A stretch of 64,000 nt of DNA from an uncultured Flavobacteriaceae bacterium (GCA_913065125.1 CAJYAG010000003.1:310001-374000), one strand, 5' to 3'. Counted from the first letter of the stretch, positions 44,702 through 54,056 are shown. The notes: generated by a model from the letters alone, not told the origin. Translations and numbers: made by a program.

Positions 44702-44718
44702 TTTTTTTTGAAGTTTTT

Positions 44719-45906
44719 TTAATTTATTTTATTCAAATGCCTTGCAACACACACACCAATACTTGCACAAGCTTGCAGCAAGTAACCGCCAGTTGGTGCA
44801 TCCCAATTGAGCATTTCTCCAATGCAAAATTGATTTGGTAAGTTTTTTAATTCAAAATTTTTGGTGATTGCGTCTAATTCAATTCCGCCAACGGTAGAAA
44901 TGGCTTCGTCGATTTCGGCTGTATTTGTAATTTTTAGAGGAAGTTTTTTAATGAATTCTGCTAATAAATCTGGAGTTAAATACGACTCTTTAGAAAGCGT
45001 TGTTTTTAAAAGGGCGATTTGTGCCGAACTTAGTTTCAGTTCTTTCTTTAAGGTTGCAGTTGTGTTTTTTTGTGTTGTTGAATTGATCTTAGAAAGCACA
45101 TTTTCTAAAGTGAACGAAGGTTTAAAATCAATAAAAATGGTTGCTTTTGAATCTTTAGAAAGTGCTTCTCTAATTTGCGGACTCAATCCGTAAATGGCAT
45201 TTCCTTCCAACCCAAATTTGGTAATCACAGCTTCTCCTTTTTGTGTTTTCTTTTCACAAGAAATTGCAATGTTTTTTAAAGGAATTCCCTCGTTTTTATT
45301 GATGAATTCTGATTTCCAATGAACTTGATACGCACAATTTGAAGCACCAAAAGGAGTTGTATTGATTCCTTTTTTAGCAAATGTGTTGCGCCAATTTCCA
45401 TCAGAACCCGTAATTTTCCAGCTTCCGCCGCCTAAAGAAAAAACAGTATAATCTGCTTTGACAGTTTTGTTGTTGATTATCGGATTGTTATCAATGTCCC
45501 AATCCGTAAAAGTGTGTTCGTATGTAATTGTAATCCCTTTTTCTTTTAAAAAAGTGAGAATTGCATTCAACACTTCAATTGGTTTAATGCCTTCTTCTGG
45601 ATAGATTCTTTTACTGCTTCCAACATAAGTCGGAATTCCAATTTGTTTTAACCAATTTCTAAAATCAGCATTTGTAAAATTCAATAATGCATCTTCTAAA
45701 AAATCAGAAGGTGTATAGCGTTTAAGGAATTGTTCAATCGGTTCTGAATGTGTGATGTTAAAACCACCTTTTCCTGCAACTAAAAATTTACGCCCAGCAG
45801 TTTTATTTTTCTCATAAATAGTTACATCAAATTTTGAAGTATCTAAAAAAGCTGCCAATAAAAAAGCTGAAGGTCCACCGCCAATAATAGAAATTGTTTT
45901 TTTCAT
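44719..45906 (-). CDS. HI0933/BaiN-like flavoprotein (NAD(P)/FAD-dependent oxidoreductase)
   Basis: 395 residues. FAD-binding GxGxxx variant IGGGPSAFLLAAFL at the N-terminus, GRKFLVAGKGGFNITHSEP (a family hallmark) at about 38-56, and the C-terminal WDAPTGGYLLQACASIGVCVARHL that closes the FAD site. These cytoplasmic flavoproteins have unclear substrates. It stands upstream of the third ECF sigma gene in the same direction. Confidence 0.87.
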   Translation of the reverse strand: MKKTISIIGGGPSAFLLAAFLDTSKFDVTIYEKNKTAGRKFLVAGKGGFNITHSEPIEQFLKRYTPSDFLEDALLNFTNADFRNWLKQIGIPTYVGSSKRIYPEEGIKPIEVLNAILTFLKEKGITITYEHTFTDWDIDNNPIINNKTVKADYTVFSLGGGSWKITGSDGNWRNTFAKKGINTTPFGASNCAYQVHWKSEFINKNEGIPLKNIAISCEKKTQKGEAVITKFGLEGNAIYGLSPQIREALSKDSKATIFIDFKPSFTLENVLSKINSTTQKNTTATLKKELKLSSAQIALLKTTLSKESYLTPDLLAEFIKKLPLKITNTAEIDEAISTVGGIELDAITKNFELKNLPNQFCIGEMLNWDAPTGGYLLQACASIGVCVARHLNKIN

Positions 45907-45950
45907 GTTGAAAGAGTTTTTTTGGAGATTTCGCTAAGGGTTTGGCTATG

Positions 45951-45976
45951 GTTAGTTGCTAGGTTAAGCAACTAAC
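45951..45976. repeat. Perfect hairpin at the left edge of the esterase accessory patch
   Basis: GTTAGTTGCT-AGGTTA-AGCAACTAAC: a perfect 10-bp stem with a 6-base loop. It lies in the 147-base gap between the flavoprotein and the esterase gene. Its sequence is unlike the terminators in this window (no T run). Confidence 0.6.
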
Positions 45977-46027
45977 TTAGTAAGTTTACCTGTTGGCAGA
46001 TAGGCATGATGACTGCAAGTAAGCTAA

Positions 46028-46045
46028 ACGTAATAAACCATATTA
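46028..46045. repeat. Left imperfect inverted repeat of the esterase patch
   Basis: ACGTAATAAACCATATTA. The right side of the patch (47315-47332) contains TATATGGTTTGTTATGTT, whose reverse complement AACATAACAAACCATATA aligns with it. The single esterase gene lies between them. Confidence 0.35.
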
Positions 46046-46053
46046 GGTGTTGG

Positions 46054-47295
46054 TTATAATTTTTTAAGTTCATAAGTATATTTTTCTAGTTCAGGTTCAT
46101 TATTCATTTTTGCTATTTGAATAGCCTTTTTATACCATTTCCTTGTTTCTTTAATTTTTCCAATTGACTTATAATAATTTCCTTTTTCAAAATTCAAAAT
46201 TGAAGACTTTGGAAATTTTAAAAGACCTATTTCTAAAATTTCAAAAGCATCATTTAATTTATTATTTGAAAGAAAAAATGCTGCATATCTATATAACCAG
46301 GTAGCATTATTAAAATTATTAGCAATGAATTTTTTTCCTTCAAATTCTTTAACTAACTTATTAAAAACCTCAAAATTATTCTCTCTATATGAGAGAATAA
46401 AGAGATAGCGTTTAGTGTCGTTATGAACATCATCTGCAATTTGATACTTGTTCCCACGGTTAGTATAATGCTCTCTTAATGCAGTTATGCCACCGAAGTT
46501 GCTAAATTCTTTCAATGTATAAAATCGGATTGGTTTATAATCACTAAAAAATAATTTTAACCCTTCATTTATGGTTATTAAAGGAGTTGTATAGTGATTC
46601 TCGTTGTCGGAAAGATTGTATTTCCATTGGATGTTTTCTTTTGAATGTACTTTAAAAATGGAATCTAGAGAAGACATTGATTCTGTTGACCAATTTTCAA
46701 CAGCTCCTAAAACTGAATATAGTTTTATATTATGTCTAGGGTTACTTTTTAACCTTCTATTTACCTTTTCCAATCTTTCTTTTGAAATATGAGTAGGGCT
46801 TGATAAAAGAAAACCTTTAAATAAAGAGGGATTATCTGCAAATATTTCAACACCAAGACCTGCCGCCATTTCCCATCCAAAATAGATTCGTTCATTGAGT
46901 GTTCTGTATTTAGTATCAATTTCCAAAATCAGTTCTTTATCTAAGAATTCGATAAATTTAGAAGATTCTTTATAAAATAAATTTCGTCTTTTTTGTGAGT
47001 CTGTACTGATTCCAACAACTATAAATTCTGGAGCAATATTTTCCCAAGTAAGATTTTGCTGAAATGCAATTCCGTTTAAAAAATATCGTTGTGCATCTAT
47101 TACATAAAGGACGGGGTATTTATTTGAATTGTTTTGATAATTGGTAGGTAGGTATACTTGAATTTCTCGATCTTCTTGTAGAATATCAGATTTTAGAATT
47201 ATTGAATTACTCAAAACCTTTGATTGGTTTACATTTTGACTATAAACTTGGTTTATTGTGAAAAATAAAATTATTATGATGTAAGTTTTTTTCAT
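46054..47295 (-). CDS. Exported alpha/beta-hydrolase (esterase D-type) with C-terminal TPR
   Basis: 413 residues with a signal peptide (about 1-19, ending VYSQ). About 25-265 is an esterase D/enterochelin-esterase fold: REIQVYLPTNYQNNSNKYPVLYVIDAQRYF and FIVVGISTDSQKRRN. The usual GxSxG nucleophile motif reads GWEMAAG here, so the nucleophile Ser is replaced by Glu or lies elsewhere; activity is doubtful. The C-terminal 110 residues carry TPR-like helices (SILNFEKGNYYKSIGKIKETRKWYKKAIQI). It is flanked by repeats and looks like accessory DNA. Confidence 0.75.
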   Translation of the reverse strand: MKKTYIIIILFFTINQVYSQNVNQSKVLSNSIILKSDILQEDREIQVYLPTNYQNNSNKYPVLYVIDAQRYFLNGIAFQQNLTWENIAPEFIVVGISTDSQKRRNLFYKESSKFIEFLDKELILEIDTKYRTLNERIYFGWEMAAGLGVEIFADNPSLFKGFLLSSPTHISKERLEKVNRRLKSNPRHNIKLYSVLGAVENWSTESMSSLDSIFKVHSKENIQWKYNLSDNENHYTTPLITINEGLKLFFSDYKPIRFYTLKEFSNFGGITALREHYTNRGNKYQIADDVHNDTKRYLFILSYRENNFEVFNKLVKEFEGKKFIANNFNNATWLYRYAAFFLSNNKLNDAFEILEIGLLKFPKSSILNFEKGNYYKSIGKIKETRKWYKKAIQIAKMNNEPELEKYTYELKKL

Positions 47296-47314
47296 TTAGT
47301 TGTAACGATTTTTG

Positions 47315-47332
47315 TATATGGTTTGTTATGTT
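47315..47332. repeat. Right imperfect inverted repeat of the esterase patch
   Basis: TATATGGTTTGTTATGTT, related in inverted orientation to 46028-46045. The 167-base gap around it (47296-47462) holds no gene. Confidence 0.35.
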
Positions 47333-47462
47333 AACCCGTGGGTAGCAAAGTACGGAATTTAATAAGTAAAACCCAAGTCTGTCTCCCGAAAGGCGAGAAG
47401 ATTTTCGTAAGTCGGATAGAGCCATATTATTAATTTTATATGGCTTAGTTACTGGTTTTTCT

Positions 47463-47918
47463 TCATTGAATTCGGATTGCGCTAATATAAGTCCAAATAA
47501 TAAAGAGGATTTGTAATGGGATTCGAAACCATAAATAAGAAAGACCATTTCCATCAAACGTTCCTTTTTGGTAGTTTACATTATTTAAGGAAGCATAAAT
47601 ATTTGCAGGTAACATTAATAGAAGGAAAATAATGAGGGTCCATCCAGATATCTCTTTATAATTAGGAATTAAAAGACCTATTGCAAGTAAAATCTCAAAG
47701 ACTCCTGTTAGATAAACAAAATTTTCTCTAAAAGGAATAAATTCAGGAATCATCATTGACATTCCTTTTGTGAAAACAAAATGCCCAATTGCTGTAAATA
47801 TAAGCATCATAGACATTGCAATTCTTGCAGATAAGGAAAAGTCATATTCTCTCTTTATGTACTTAATCACAAAAAGAGTTATTATAAAAGTTAATAAAAG
47901 TGTAATTAGTGGTTTCAT
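47463..47918 (-). CDS. DoxX-like membrane protein
   Basis: 151 residues with four to five membrane segments. Family markers: SARIAMSMMLIFTAIGHF in the first half and FVYLTGVFEILLAIGLLIPNYKEISGW in the second. DoxX-like proteins are linked to redox and stress physiology, with no fixed reaction. It lies 62 bases after the Crp/Fnr gene and is probably regulated by it. Confidence 0.8.
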   Translation of the reverse strand: MKPLITLLLTFIITLFVIKYIKREYDFSLSARIAMSMMLIFTAIGHFVFTKGMSMMIPEFIPFRENFVYLTGVFEILLAIGLLIPNYKEISGWTLIIFLLLMLPANIYASLNNVNYQKGTFDGNGLSYLWFRIPLQILFIIWTYISAIRIQ

Positions 47919-47980
47919 ATATTTCTAAATTATTGAAAAGCAAAGGTTAAAAAAGAATAAATAAAAAGAATGAACCCAGG

Positions 47981-48547
47981 TTAATTAATGCGTTTTCTTA
48001 TTCTACTCAGGGCTTGTGGAGTAATGCCAATATATGAAGCAATATATTTTAAAGGAATTTGGTGTAAAAGTTTTGGTCTGTCAGAGAATAAGTCCAAATA
48101 TCGTTCTTCAGCCGTTCTACTTAATAAAGAAAGTTCTCTTTTGGATTTTATAAGAAACATTTTTTCAGCCATTTTCCGTCCAATAATATTTCCATTGTTT
48201 GTTTTTTCATATACTTCTTGTAAATCTTTGTTTGAAATTCTCCACAGTATTGTTTCTGTCAACGTTTCAATTTGGTATTCGGATGGACTTTGTGTTAAAA
48301 GAGAATCATAGCCAGTAACAAATTCATTGTCAAATAAAAAGCCGAAAGTTAAATCAGATTCTTCTCTGGGAATATAAAGCCGGATTATTCCTTTCGAGAT
48401 AAATGATAAATGATTTTCAATTTTACCAATTTTTAATAAGGTTGTGTTTTTTTTTAGTTTTACCTCTTGTAGTTTTGACGAGAAAAGCTTCCAATCAGAA
48501 TCGTTCATTGGAGAAATAGCATCAATAAACTTCTTAATTTCGTGCAT
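47981..48547 (-). CDS. Crp/Fnr-family transcriptional regulator
   Basis: 188 residues. An N-terminal cyclic-nucleotide-type beta-roll (about 20-115, KKNTTLLKIGKIENHLSFISKGIIRLYI) is joined by a long helix to a shortened C-terminal helix-turn-helix (IPLKYIASYIGITPQALSRIRKRIN). No Fnr iron-sulfur cysteines are present. It probably controls the adjacent DoxX-like gene. Confidence 0.85.
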   Translation of the reverse strand: MHEIKKFIDAISPMNDSDWKLFSSKLQEVKLKKNTTLLKIGKIENHLSFISKGIIRLYIPREESDLTFGFLFDNEFVTGYDSLLTQSPSEYQIETLTETILWRISNKDLQEVYEKTNNGNIIGRKMAEKMFLIKSKRELSLLSRTAEERYLDLFSDRPKLLHQIPLKYIASYIGITPQALSRIRKRIN

Positions 48548-48612
48548 TTGTGTGTTTTTTTAGCTTGTGCTAACTTCTATAATATTTAGATTCAAGACTG
48601 AAACAAGTCAAA

Positions 48613-50046
48613 TTACTTTCTCTTAAACAACCACAATCCGATAAATGTAATCAATCCATTTAAGATTAATAAAGCAAAACTAAAGTCGAAACTTAAATAG
48701 GTTATGCACAAATAATTGATTAAGAAAGTTAGTATTGGAGAAGATAAACAGATAAACGGAACGGCTTTGTCTTTTACATTGAGTTTGGTAAATAGCCCAA
48801 AAGCATACAAACCTAATAAGGGTCCGTAGGTATAATTGGCAAACGTAAATATCTTGGCAATGACACTTGCATCCGCAATAAAATATTTGAAAATAAGAAT
48901 GGTTGCGATTAACACAAAAGAAAACAACACATGAATTTTTTTACGAATTTTTTCTTGTTCACTTTTCTCTTTTTTCTTGTCAATTTCTAAAATATCAATA
49001 CTAAAAGAAGTCGTTAAAGAAGTTAAAGCAGAATCAGCACTAGAATACGCAGCAGCAATCAATCCTAATAAAAAGAAAATAGCAGTTGCCAAACCTAAAG
49101 TTCCTTTGGTGGCGATAATCGGGAATAATTCGTCTTTATGTGCGTCAATTCCGTTTCGTTGAGCGTAATCTGTTAGTAAAACGCCCAATGCTAAAAAGAA
49201 AAAGTTGACAATGACCAACACAATGGTAAACCAAAACATGTTTTTCTGTGCGTCTTTTAAGTTTCTACAGGTTAAGTTTTTTTGCATCATATCTTGGTCT
49301 AAACCTGTCATAGCAATGGCAACAAAAGCACCGGCTAAAAATTGTTTCCAGAAATAATTTCCTGCTTTTGCATCTTCAAAAAAGAAGGCTTTAGATAAAT
49401 CGCTATCTGCAACATAACTAAAAATATTACTGATTTGCATTTCACCAGAAATGGTATAAATACAAACTCCAACTGCAATTAGCATAAATAAAGTTTGCAA
49501 AGTATCTGTCCAAACAATGGTTTTAATTCCGCCTTTAAACGTGTACAACCAAATTAATAAAATAGTGATAGAAACGGTTACCCAAAACGGAACTCCATAT
49601 GCATCAAACAATAATAATTGCAATACATTGGCAACTAAAAATAATCGGAAAGCAGCGCCAATGGTTCTAGAAATCAGAAAGAATGATGCTCCGGTTTTGT
49701 AAGAATTTCGTCCAAATCTATCTTCTAAATACGTGTAAATCGACGTTAAATTTAAGCGATAATACAGCGGTAATAAAACCAAACCGATAATTGCATACCC
49801 AACAACATAACCCAAAACCATTTGCATATAACCCATACTTTGGTCTTCTACCCAACCCGGAACAGAAATAAATGTGACTCCAGAAAGTGATGCGCCAATC
49901 ATACCAAAAGCAACTAAATACCAAGGCGATGAATTATTTGCTTTAAAAAAAGTTTGATTAGTTGCTGATTTTCCTGTGATGTAAGAAATTAAAATTAGAA
50001 CACTAAAGTATGCTACGATTAATAAAATAATATGAAGTGGTTGCAT
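48613..50046 (-). CDS. Sodium:solute symporter (SSS family)
   Basis: 477 residues with about 13 membrane segments. Core SSS motifs: SSPWYLVAFGMIGASLSGVTFISVPGWVED near TM1-2, GFLDQDMMQKNL-like GLDQDMMQKNLTCRN mid-protein, and AAAYSSADSALTSLTTSFSIDIL (the Na2-site helix). It couples sodium entry to uptake of an organic solute; the substrate is not deducible. Gene upstream on the other strand is recR. Confidence 0.9.
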   Translation of the reverse strand: MQPLHIILLIVAYFSVLILISYITGKSATNQTFFKANNSSPWYLVAFGMIGASLSGVTFISVPGWVEDQSMGYMQMVLGYVVGYAIIGLVLLPLYYRLNLTSIYTYLEDRFGRNSYKTGASFFLISRTIGAAFRLFLVANVLQLLLFDAYGVPFWVTVSITILLIWLYTFKGGIKTIVWTDTLQTLFMLIAVGVCIYTISGEMQISNIFSYVADSDLSKAFFFEDAKAGNYFWKQFLAGAFVAIAMTGLDQDMMQKNLTCRNLKDAQKNMFWFTIVLVIVNFFFLALGVLLTDYAQRNGIDAHKDELFPIIATKGTLGLATAIFFLLGLIAAAYSSADSALTSLTTSFSIDILEIDKKKEKSEQEKIRKKIHVLFSFVLIATILIFKYFIADASVIAKIFTFANYTYGPLLGLYAFGLFTKLNVKDKAVPFICLSSPILTFLINYLCITYLSFDFSFALLILNGLITFIGLWLFKRK

Positions 50047-50148
50047 GGATTAATTACGAGTTATGAGTTGTAAATTACGAATATACTCTTTTTAAAATTT
50101 TATTTAAAAATTAATAATTCGTAATTGATAATTAGTAATTTCGCAACT
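50047..50148. repeat. AT-rich inverted-repeat text between the symporter and recR
   Basis: Contains AATTACGAGTTATGAG/TAAATTACGAA and, inverted, TAATTCGTAATTGATAATTAGTAATT. It abuts both start codons, so it must also hold the two promoters. Similar low-complexity text lies at 51354-51420. Confidence 0.4.
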
Positions 50149-50766
50149 ATGGATTTTTCATCAAAATTGTTAGAAAATGCAGTAAACGAAGTTTCGCGTT
50201 TGCCAGGAATTGGAAAGCGAACGGCATTGCGTTTGGTGTTGCATTTGTTAAAACAACCCACCGAGCATACCAATTATTTGTCAGAAGCGTTGTTGCATTT
50301 ACGTAATGATGTTAAATCGTGCGAAAAATGTCATAATATTTCTGATACTGTGTTGTGCGAAATCTGTAACAATCCGAAGCGAAATTCAGAAATTGTGTGT
50401 GTTGTAGAAGATATTCGTGATGTAATGGCGATAGAAAGTACTTCGCAATTTAAAGGATTGTATCATGTGTTGGGCGGAAAAATTTCTCCGATAGAAGGCA
50501 TTGGTCCACACAATTTACAAATAGAATCGTTGGTAGAAAAAGTAGCAGACGGAGAAGTGAAAGAATTGATTTTTGCACTAAGTTCTACAATGGAAGGCGA
50601 TACAACCAATTTCTATATTTTTAAACAAATAGAAAAATTTGAAATTACAACTTCTACTATTGCACGCGGAATTTCAGTCGGCGACGAATTAGAATACGCA
50701 GATGAAGTTACCTTGGGAAGATCAATTGTAAATAGAATTCCTTTTGAGCAATCGATAAGAAGTTAA
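50149..50766 (+). CDS. recR: Recombination mediator RecR
   Basis: 205 residues from the ATG at 50149; an upstream TTG at 50125 lies inside the intergenic repeat and is not likely. Helix-hairpin-helix [17 protein letters not shown], the C4 zinc finger [16 protein letters not shown] and the Toprim segment [14 protein letters not shown] identify RecR. It helps load RecA at single-stranded gaps. The 3' end overlaps the convergent hemJ gene by 4 bases. Confidence 0.95.
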   Translation: MDFSSKLLENAVNEVSRLPGIGKRTALRLVLHLLKQPTEHTNYLSEALLHLRNDVKSCEKCHNISDTVLCEICNNPKRNSEIVCVVEDIRDVMAIESTSQFKGLYHVLGGKISPIEGIGPHNLQIESLVEKVADGEVKELIFALSSTMEGDTTNFYIFKQIEKFEITTSTIARGISVGDELEYADEVTLGRSIVNRIPFEQSIRS

Positions 50767-51353
50767 TTTTCTAAATCTTCTTCTTCTAATAAATCATTTT
50801 CTTCAGAAGTATCCCAATCTTTTTTCGCTCTGATATTTTTATACAATTTAATTCCGAGCATTAATAGAACTCCGAAAAGCGCAATTCCAACAACGCCCCA
50901 AATCCAGTTGATAGCACTTTTTAATGTGACTAAAAATACAACAGCAAATAGAATAATGGTGGCAACTTCGTTCCAAATTCGTAGTTTAAAAGAAGAATAT
51001 TTAACAATATCATTTTGTAATTGTGTAAATATTTTTTGACAAGCGCCATGATAAAAATACAACGCCAAAACAAATGCTAATTTAACCAACATCCAATCCA
51101 TTGTTAAATACGCAGGATTTTTATACAACATCCAAAAAGCAAAGAAACTCGCTAAAATTGCAGACGGCCATGTAATAATGTACCACAATCTTTTAGCCAT
51201 TAATTTATATTGTGTTTGTAAAATTTCTTTTGCGGGTTCTTTCTTGTCTTCGGCTTCTACATGATAAATAAACAAGCGAATAATGTAGAACAAACCTGCA
51301 AACCAAGTAACTACAAAAATAATGTGTAATGCTTTTACGTATAAAAAATCCAT
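50763..51353 (-). CDS. hemJ: Protoporphyrinogen IX oxidase HemJ
   Basis: 196 residues with four membrane segments. The N-terminus [30 protein letters not shown] carries the conserved His of HemJ (UPF0093), and [16 protein letters not shown] is in the second conserved block. The acidic C-terminal tail (about 175-196) is extra. It oxidises protoporphyrinogen to protoporphyrin in the penultimate heme step. Located 67 bases after hemH on the same strand, it completes the pathway in this window. Confidence 0.88.
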   Translation of the reverse strand: MDFLYVKALHIIFVVTWFAGLFYIIRLFIYHVEAEDKKEPAKEILQTQYKLMAKRLWYIITWPSAILASFFAFWMLYKNPAYLTMDWMLVKLAFVLALYFYHGACQKIFTQLQNDIVKYSSFKLRIWNEVATIILFAVVFLVTLKSAINWIWGVVGIALFGVLLMLGIKLYKNIRAKKDWDTSEENDLLEEEDLEN

Positions 51354-51420
51354 AATGTTATCAATTATCAGTTATCTGTTATCAATTATCAGTGACCAAT
51401 TAATGTTTATTGATAATTGT
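51354..51420. repeat. Low-complexity ATCAATTATC repeat between hemH and hemJ
   Basis: Several copies of TTATCAATTATCAGT and GTTCATT in tandem or inverted arrangement. The last codons of hemH (Asn-Asn-Glu-Gln, then TGA) are themselves made of the AACAATGA unit, so the repeat has grown into the gene end. Confidence 0.5.
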
Positions 51421-52449
51421 TCATTGTTCATTGTTTCCTGCCCATTCATCAATCCAGGTATTCATTACTTTTACCCAATCATCATTGTCGTTCATACACG
51501 GAATGTGTTTGTAATCTGTTCCGCCACCTTCTAAAAATTGCTCTTTTCCTTCCATGGCAATTTCCTCTAAAGTTTCTAAACAATCGGATACAAAAGCCGG
51601 AGTAACAACTGCCATTTTTCGTTTGCCTTCTTCTTTCGGAATTCTATCAAATTCAAAATCAGTGTACGGTTTTAACCAAGGGTCTTTTAACAATCTTGAT
51701 TGAAATGAATTGCTATACGTTCCTTCTTTTAAATCCAATGCTTTTACAATTTCTTTGGTCGTTTCAAAACATTGATGACGGTAACAAGTTTCGTGAGCAA
51801 TCGATGGTTTTTCGCAACAAGATTTATCAAGTTTACAATGCTTTTTTGTTGGATCCGTTTTAAAAATATGACGTTCAGGAATTCCGTGATACGAAAACAA
51901 AATATGATCATATTCAAAATCCTTTAAATGATTTTTGATGTTGTCAGACATTGCTTTGATATATCTTGGTTCATTATAAAAATGCGGAATTTCAGTCGTT
52001 TTTATATTTGGATAAAACTCTTTTCTAATTTCTTCTGCTTTTACCAAAACGGTTTCTGTAGAAGACATTGCATAATGTGGATACAAAGGAACAATTAAAA
52101 TTTCGTCAACACCTTTGTCTGCTAATTCTTGAAACCCTTTTTTAATAGTCATACTTCCATAACGCATTGCCAAAGCAACCGGAATTTCTGTGTTGTCAGC
52201 AACTTTTTTCGCAAAACGTTCAGAAATCACCACCAAAGGCGAACCTTCTTTCCACCATATTTTTTTATACGCAGCAGCAGATTTTTTTGGTCTAACGTTT
52301 AAAATGATTCCTTTAATTAATAACCAACGTTTCCAATACGGAATATCGATGACGCGTTCGTCCATTAAAAATTCGTCTAAATACGTTCTAACGTCTTTTG
52401 TTTTTGTGCTATCTGGCGATCCTAAATTTATTAATAAAACTCCTTTCAT
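51421..52449 (-). CDS. hemH: Ferrochelatase
   Basis: 342 residues from the ATG at 52449; the frame extends to a TTG at 52470 but the family starts at KGVLLINLGSPDS. The catalytic His is in FSYHGIPERH. A cysteine-rich stretch (KSCCEKPSIAHETCYRHQC) follows, of the kind that can bind an iron-sulfur cluster in some ferrochelatases. It inserts iron into protoporphyrin. The C-terminus grades into an intergenic repeat. Confidence 0.95.
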   Translation of the reverse strand: MKGVLLINLGSPDSTKTKDVRTYLDEFLMDERVIDIPYWKRWLLIKGIILNVRPKKSAAAYKKIWWKEGSPLVVISERFAKKVADNTEIPVALAMRYGSMTIKKGFQELADKGVDEILIVPLYPHYAMSSTETVLVKAEEIRKEFYPNIKTTEIPHFYNEPRYIKAMSDNIKNHLKDFEYDHILFSYHGIPERHIFKTDPTKKHCKLDKSCCEKPSIAHETCYRHQCFETTKEIVKALDLKEGTYSNSFQSRLLKDPWLKPYTDFEFDRIPKEEGKRKMAVVTPAFVSDCLETLEEIAMEGKEQFLEGGGTDYKHIPCMNDNDDWVKVMNTWIDEWAGNNEQ

Positions 52450-52460
52450 TTTTATATTTT

Positions 52461-52492
52461 CAAAGTTCAAAGGTTCAAAGGTTCAAAGGTCA
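52461..52492. repeat. Short tandem repeat of an 8-base unit upstream of hemH
   Basis: Three to four copies of GTTCAAAG in a row, starting about 12 bases before the hemH ATG. It may alter the leader of hemH if the copy number changes. Confidence 0.6.
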
Positions 52493-52543
52493 GAGTAAAA
52501 AAGTTACAAGTTTTATTGTTTTGTAAGTTTCAAAATTTTAGTT

Positions 52544-52676
52544 TTCCTAATTCCTAATTCCTAATTCCTAATTCCTAATTCCTAATTCCTAATTCCTAAT
52601 TCCTAATTCCTAATTCCTAATTCCTAATTCCTAATTCCTAATTCCTAATTCCTAATTCCTAATTCTTAATTCCTAA
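52544..52676. repeat. 19-copy TTCCTAA heptamer array
   Basis: 133 bases made of exactly 19 units of TTCCTAA; only one unit (52663-52669, TTCTTAA) differs. The array ends inside the TrmH-type gene: the last five codons (Leu-Gly-Ile-Lys-Asn) and the stop at 52659 are made of it. On the minus strand the repeat contains a stop codon in every frame. Not a CRISPR: no spacers. Confidence 0.9.
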
Positions 52677-53168
52677 TTGATTTGTTACTTCATACAGCGC
52701 AATTGATAAACTATGCACTACATTCATTGAAGAATTTCTTCCGTACATTGGTATTGCAACCGTTTTATCAACGATATTGATGTTTTCAATTCCGTTGCGT
52801 TCACTTCCTAAAAGCAACACTATTTTTTTATGTTTTGTAAAATCATAATTTTGAATTTCGACACTTTTATCGGTAATTTCAATTCCGATAATGGTGTTTC
52901 CTTCTGCTTTTAATTGATGTATGATTTTCGTAAAATCAGAATACGTTTCATGTTCAATTTGATTGAGCGTATTTCTCGCTGTTTTTTTTACAATTCGATT
53001 TTCAATTGACGGCGAAGTTTCGTGTAAATAGATTTTTTGCACACCAAAACTTTCAGAAATCCTGAAACACATTCCGATGTTTTCTGGAGTTCTAATGGCG
53101 TCACAAACAATGGTAATTGGAAATTCTTGTTGTTTGTTTTCTATTTCTGTGTGGTGTAATTGCTTCAT
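52659..53168 (-). CDS. TrmH-family (SPOUT) RNA methyltransferase
   Basis: 169 residues. The SPOUT knot motifs are VCDAIRTPENIGMCFRISESFGVQKIYL near the N-terminus, IVLLLGSERNGI in the middle and IPMYGRNSSMNVVHSLSIALYEV at the end. The family methylates ribose in tRNA or rRNA; the target is not deducible. The last five residues and stop are encoded by a heptamer array. It starts directly after the stop of the AraC gene. Confidence 0.87.
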   Translation of the reverse strand: MKQLHHTEIENKQQEFPITIVCDAIRTPENIGMCFRISESFGVQKIYLHETSPSIENRIVKKTARNTLNQIEHETYSDFTKIIHQLKAEGNTIIGIEITDKSVEIQNYDFTKHKKIVLLLGSERNGIENINIVDKTVAIPMYGRNSSMNVVHSLSIALYEVTNQLGIKN

Positions 53169-54056
53169 TTAACTGTTTTGTAAAGAACTCACGTATTTTT
53201 TTGGAGTAGTTCCAAATTTCTTTTTAAAAGCAGCAATAAAATGACTTGAGGTGCTGTAGCCAATTGTAGAGCCAACTTCGTTTACATTGTGCTGATTGCT
53301 TTCTAACAATCGCCTGGCGTGTTCCATCTTATAATCGAATAAAAAAGCATAAACAGTGTCGCCATAAATTTGTTTAAAACCTTCTTTTAATTTTTTTAAT
53401 GACAAGCCAATTTCGTTAGATAATTCTTGTAAACTTGGCGGTTCTGCCATTCTAGAAATGATAATATCTTTTGCTTTTCTGATTTTTAAAACATTCTGTT
53501 CATCAACCAAAAAAGGACAAAAATCGGCATTTGCTGTATCTTCTTTTTGAAAATGCAAACTCAATAATTCGTATATTTTTCCCTTGATAAACAATTCTTT
53601 TATCGAACTATTTACATTAGAATTGATAATTTGTTGCAAAACAATTAACACCGAAGGCTTGATAATATCGTCGTTATAATATTTTCTGTTGATGTTTTCA
53701 TCACTTAAAAAAGGAATGTGATTTGCTTCTTTAGAAAACAACGAATGAAACTTTTCTATAGAAATTAATAAAGAAACCAAAGAAGTATTTGGGTCTATTT
53801 CTAAATTTATTGGTAGTTTTTGTTGTGGATTGTATAATAAAATACAATGCTGATTTAAAACATCAAGCGTGTAGCTTCCGTTATTAAATAAAAACTTAGA
53901 ATTTCCTTTAATACAAAAATGCAACTGAATAAAAGAGCTATCTATGTCTCTTTCAAATCGTTGTGTTTTTTTACGATCGTTCTCAAAGTGTAATAAGAAA
54001 AATAAATTTTCAATGCTTATTTCTTTCAGAGTACTTTTTGCGTTGTTTTTTGTCAT
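53169..54056 (-). CDS. AraC-family transcriptional regulator
   Basis: 295 residues. The N-terminal half (about 20-150) is a cupin-like ligand domain. The C-terminal 100 residues have the two AraC helix-turn-helix motifs: PPSLQELSNEIGLSLKKLKEGFKQIYG and VNEVGSTIGYSTSSHFIAAFKKKFGTTPKKY. It is divergent from hemA with 208 bases between, and could regulate the heme operon, though homologues elsewhere respond to iron or siderophore signals (inference). It is joined directly to the TrmH gene. Confidence 0.88.
   Translation of the reverse strand: MTKNNAKSTLKEISIENLFFLLHFENDRKKTQRFERDIDSSFIQLHFCIKGNSKFLFNNGSYTLDVLNQHCILLYNPQQKLPINLEIDPNTSLVSLLISIEKFHSLFSKEANHIPFLSDENINRKYYNDDIIKPSVLIVLQQIINSNVNSSIKELFIKGKIYELLSLHFQKEDTANADFCPFLVDEQNVLKIRKAKDIIISRMAEPPSLQELSNEIGLSLKKLKEGFKQIYGDTVYAFLFDYKMEHARRLLESNQHNVNEVGSTIGYSTSSHFIAAFKKKFGTTPKKYVSSLQNS

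Noticed and set aside
47240..47557. 105-codon minus-strand frame between the esterase and DoxX genes
   Set aside because: It overlaps both better-supported genes out of frame and spans the repeat-bearing gap.
51322..51605. Plus-strand frames over the hemH end
   Set aside because: Antisense to hemH and across low-complexity repeat text; no protein signature.
52544..52676. Possible CRISPR array
   Set aside because: Units are 7 bases with no spacers, so it is a simple tandem repeat.
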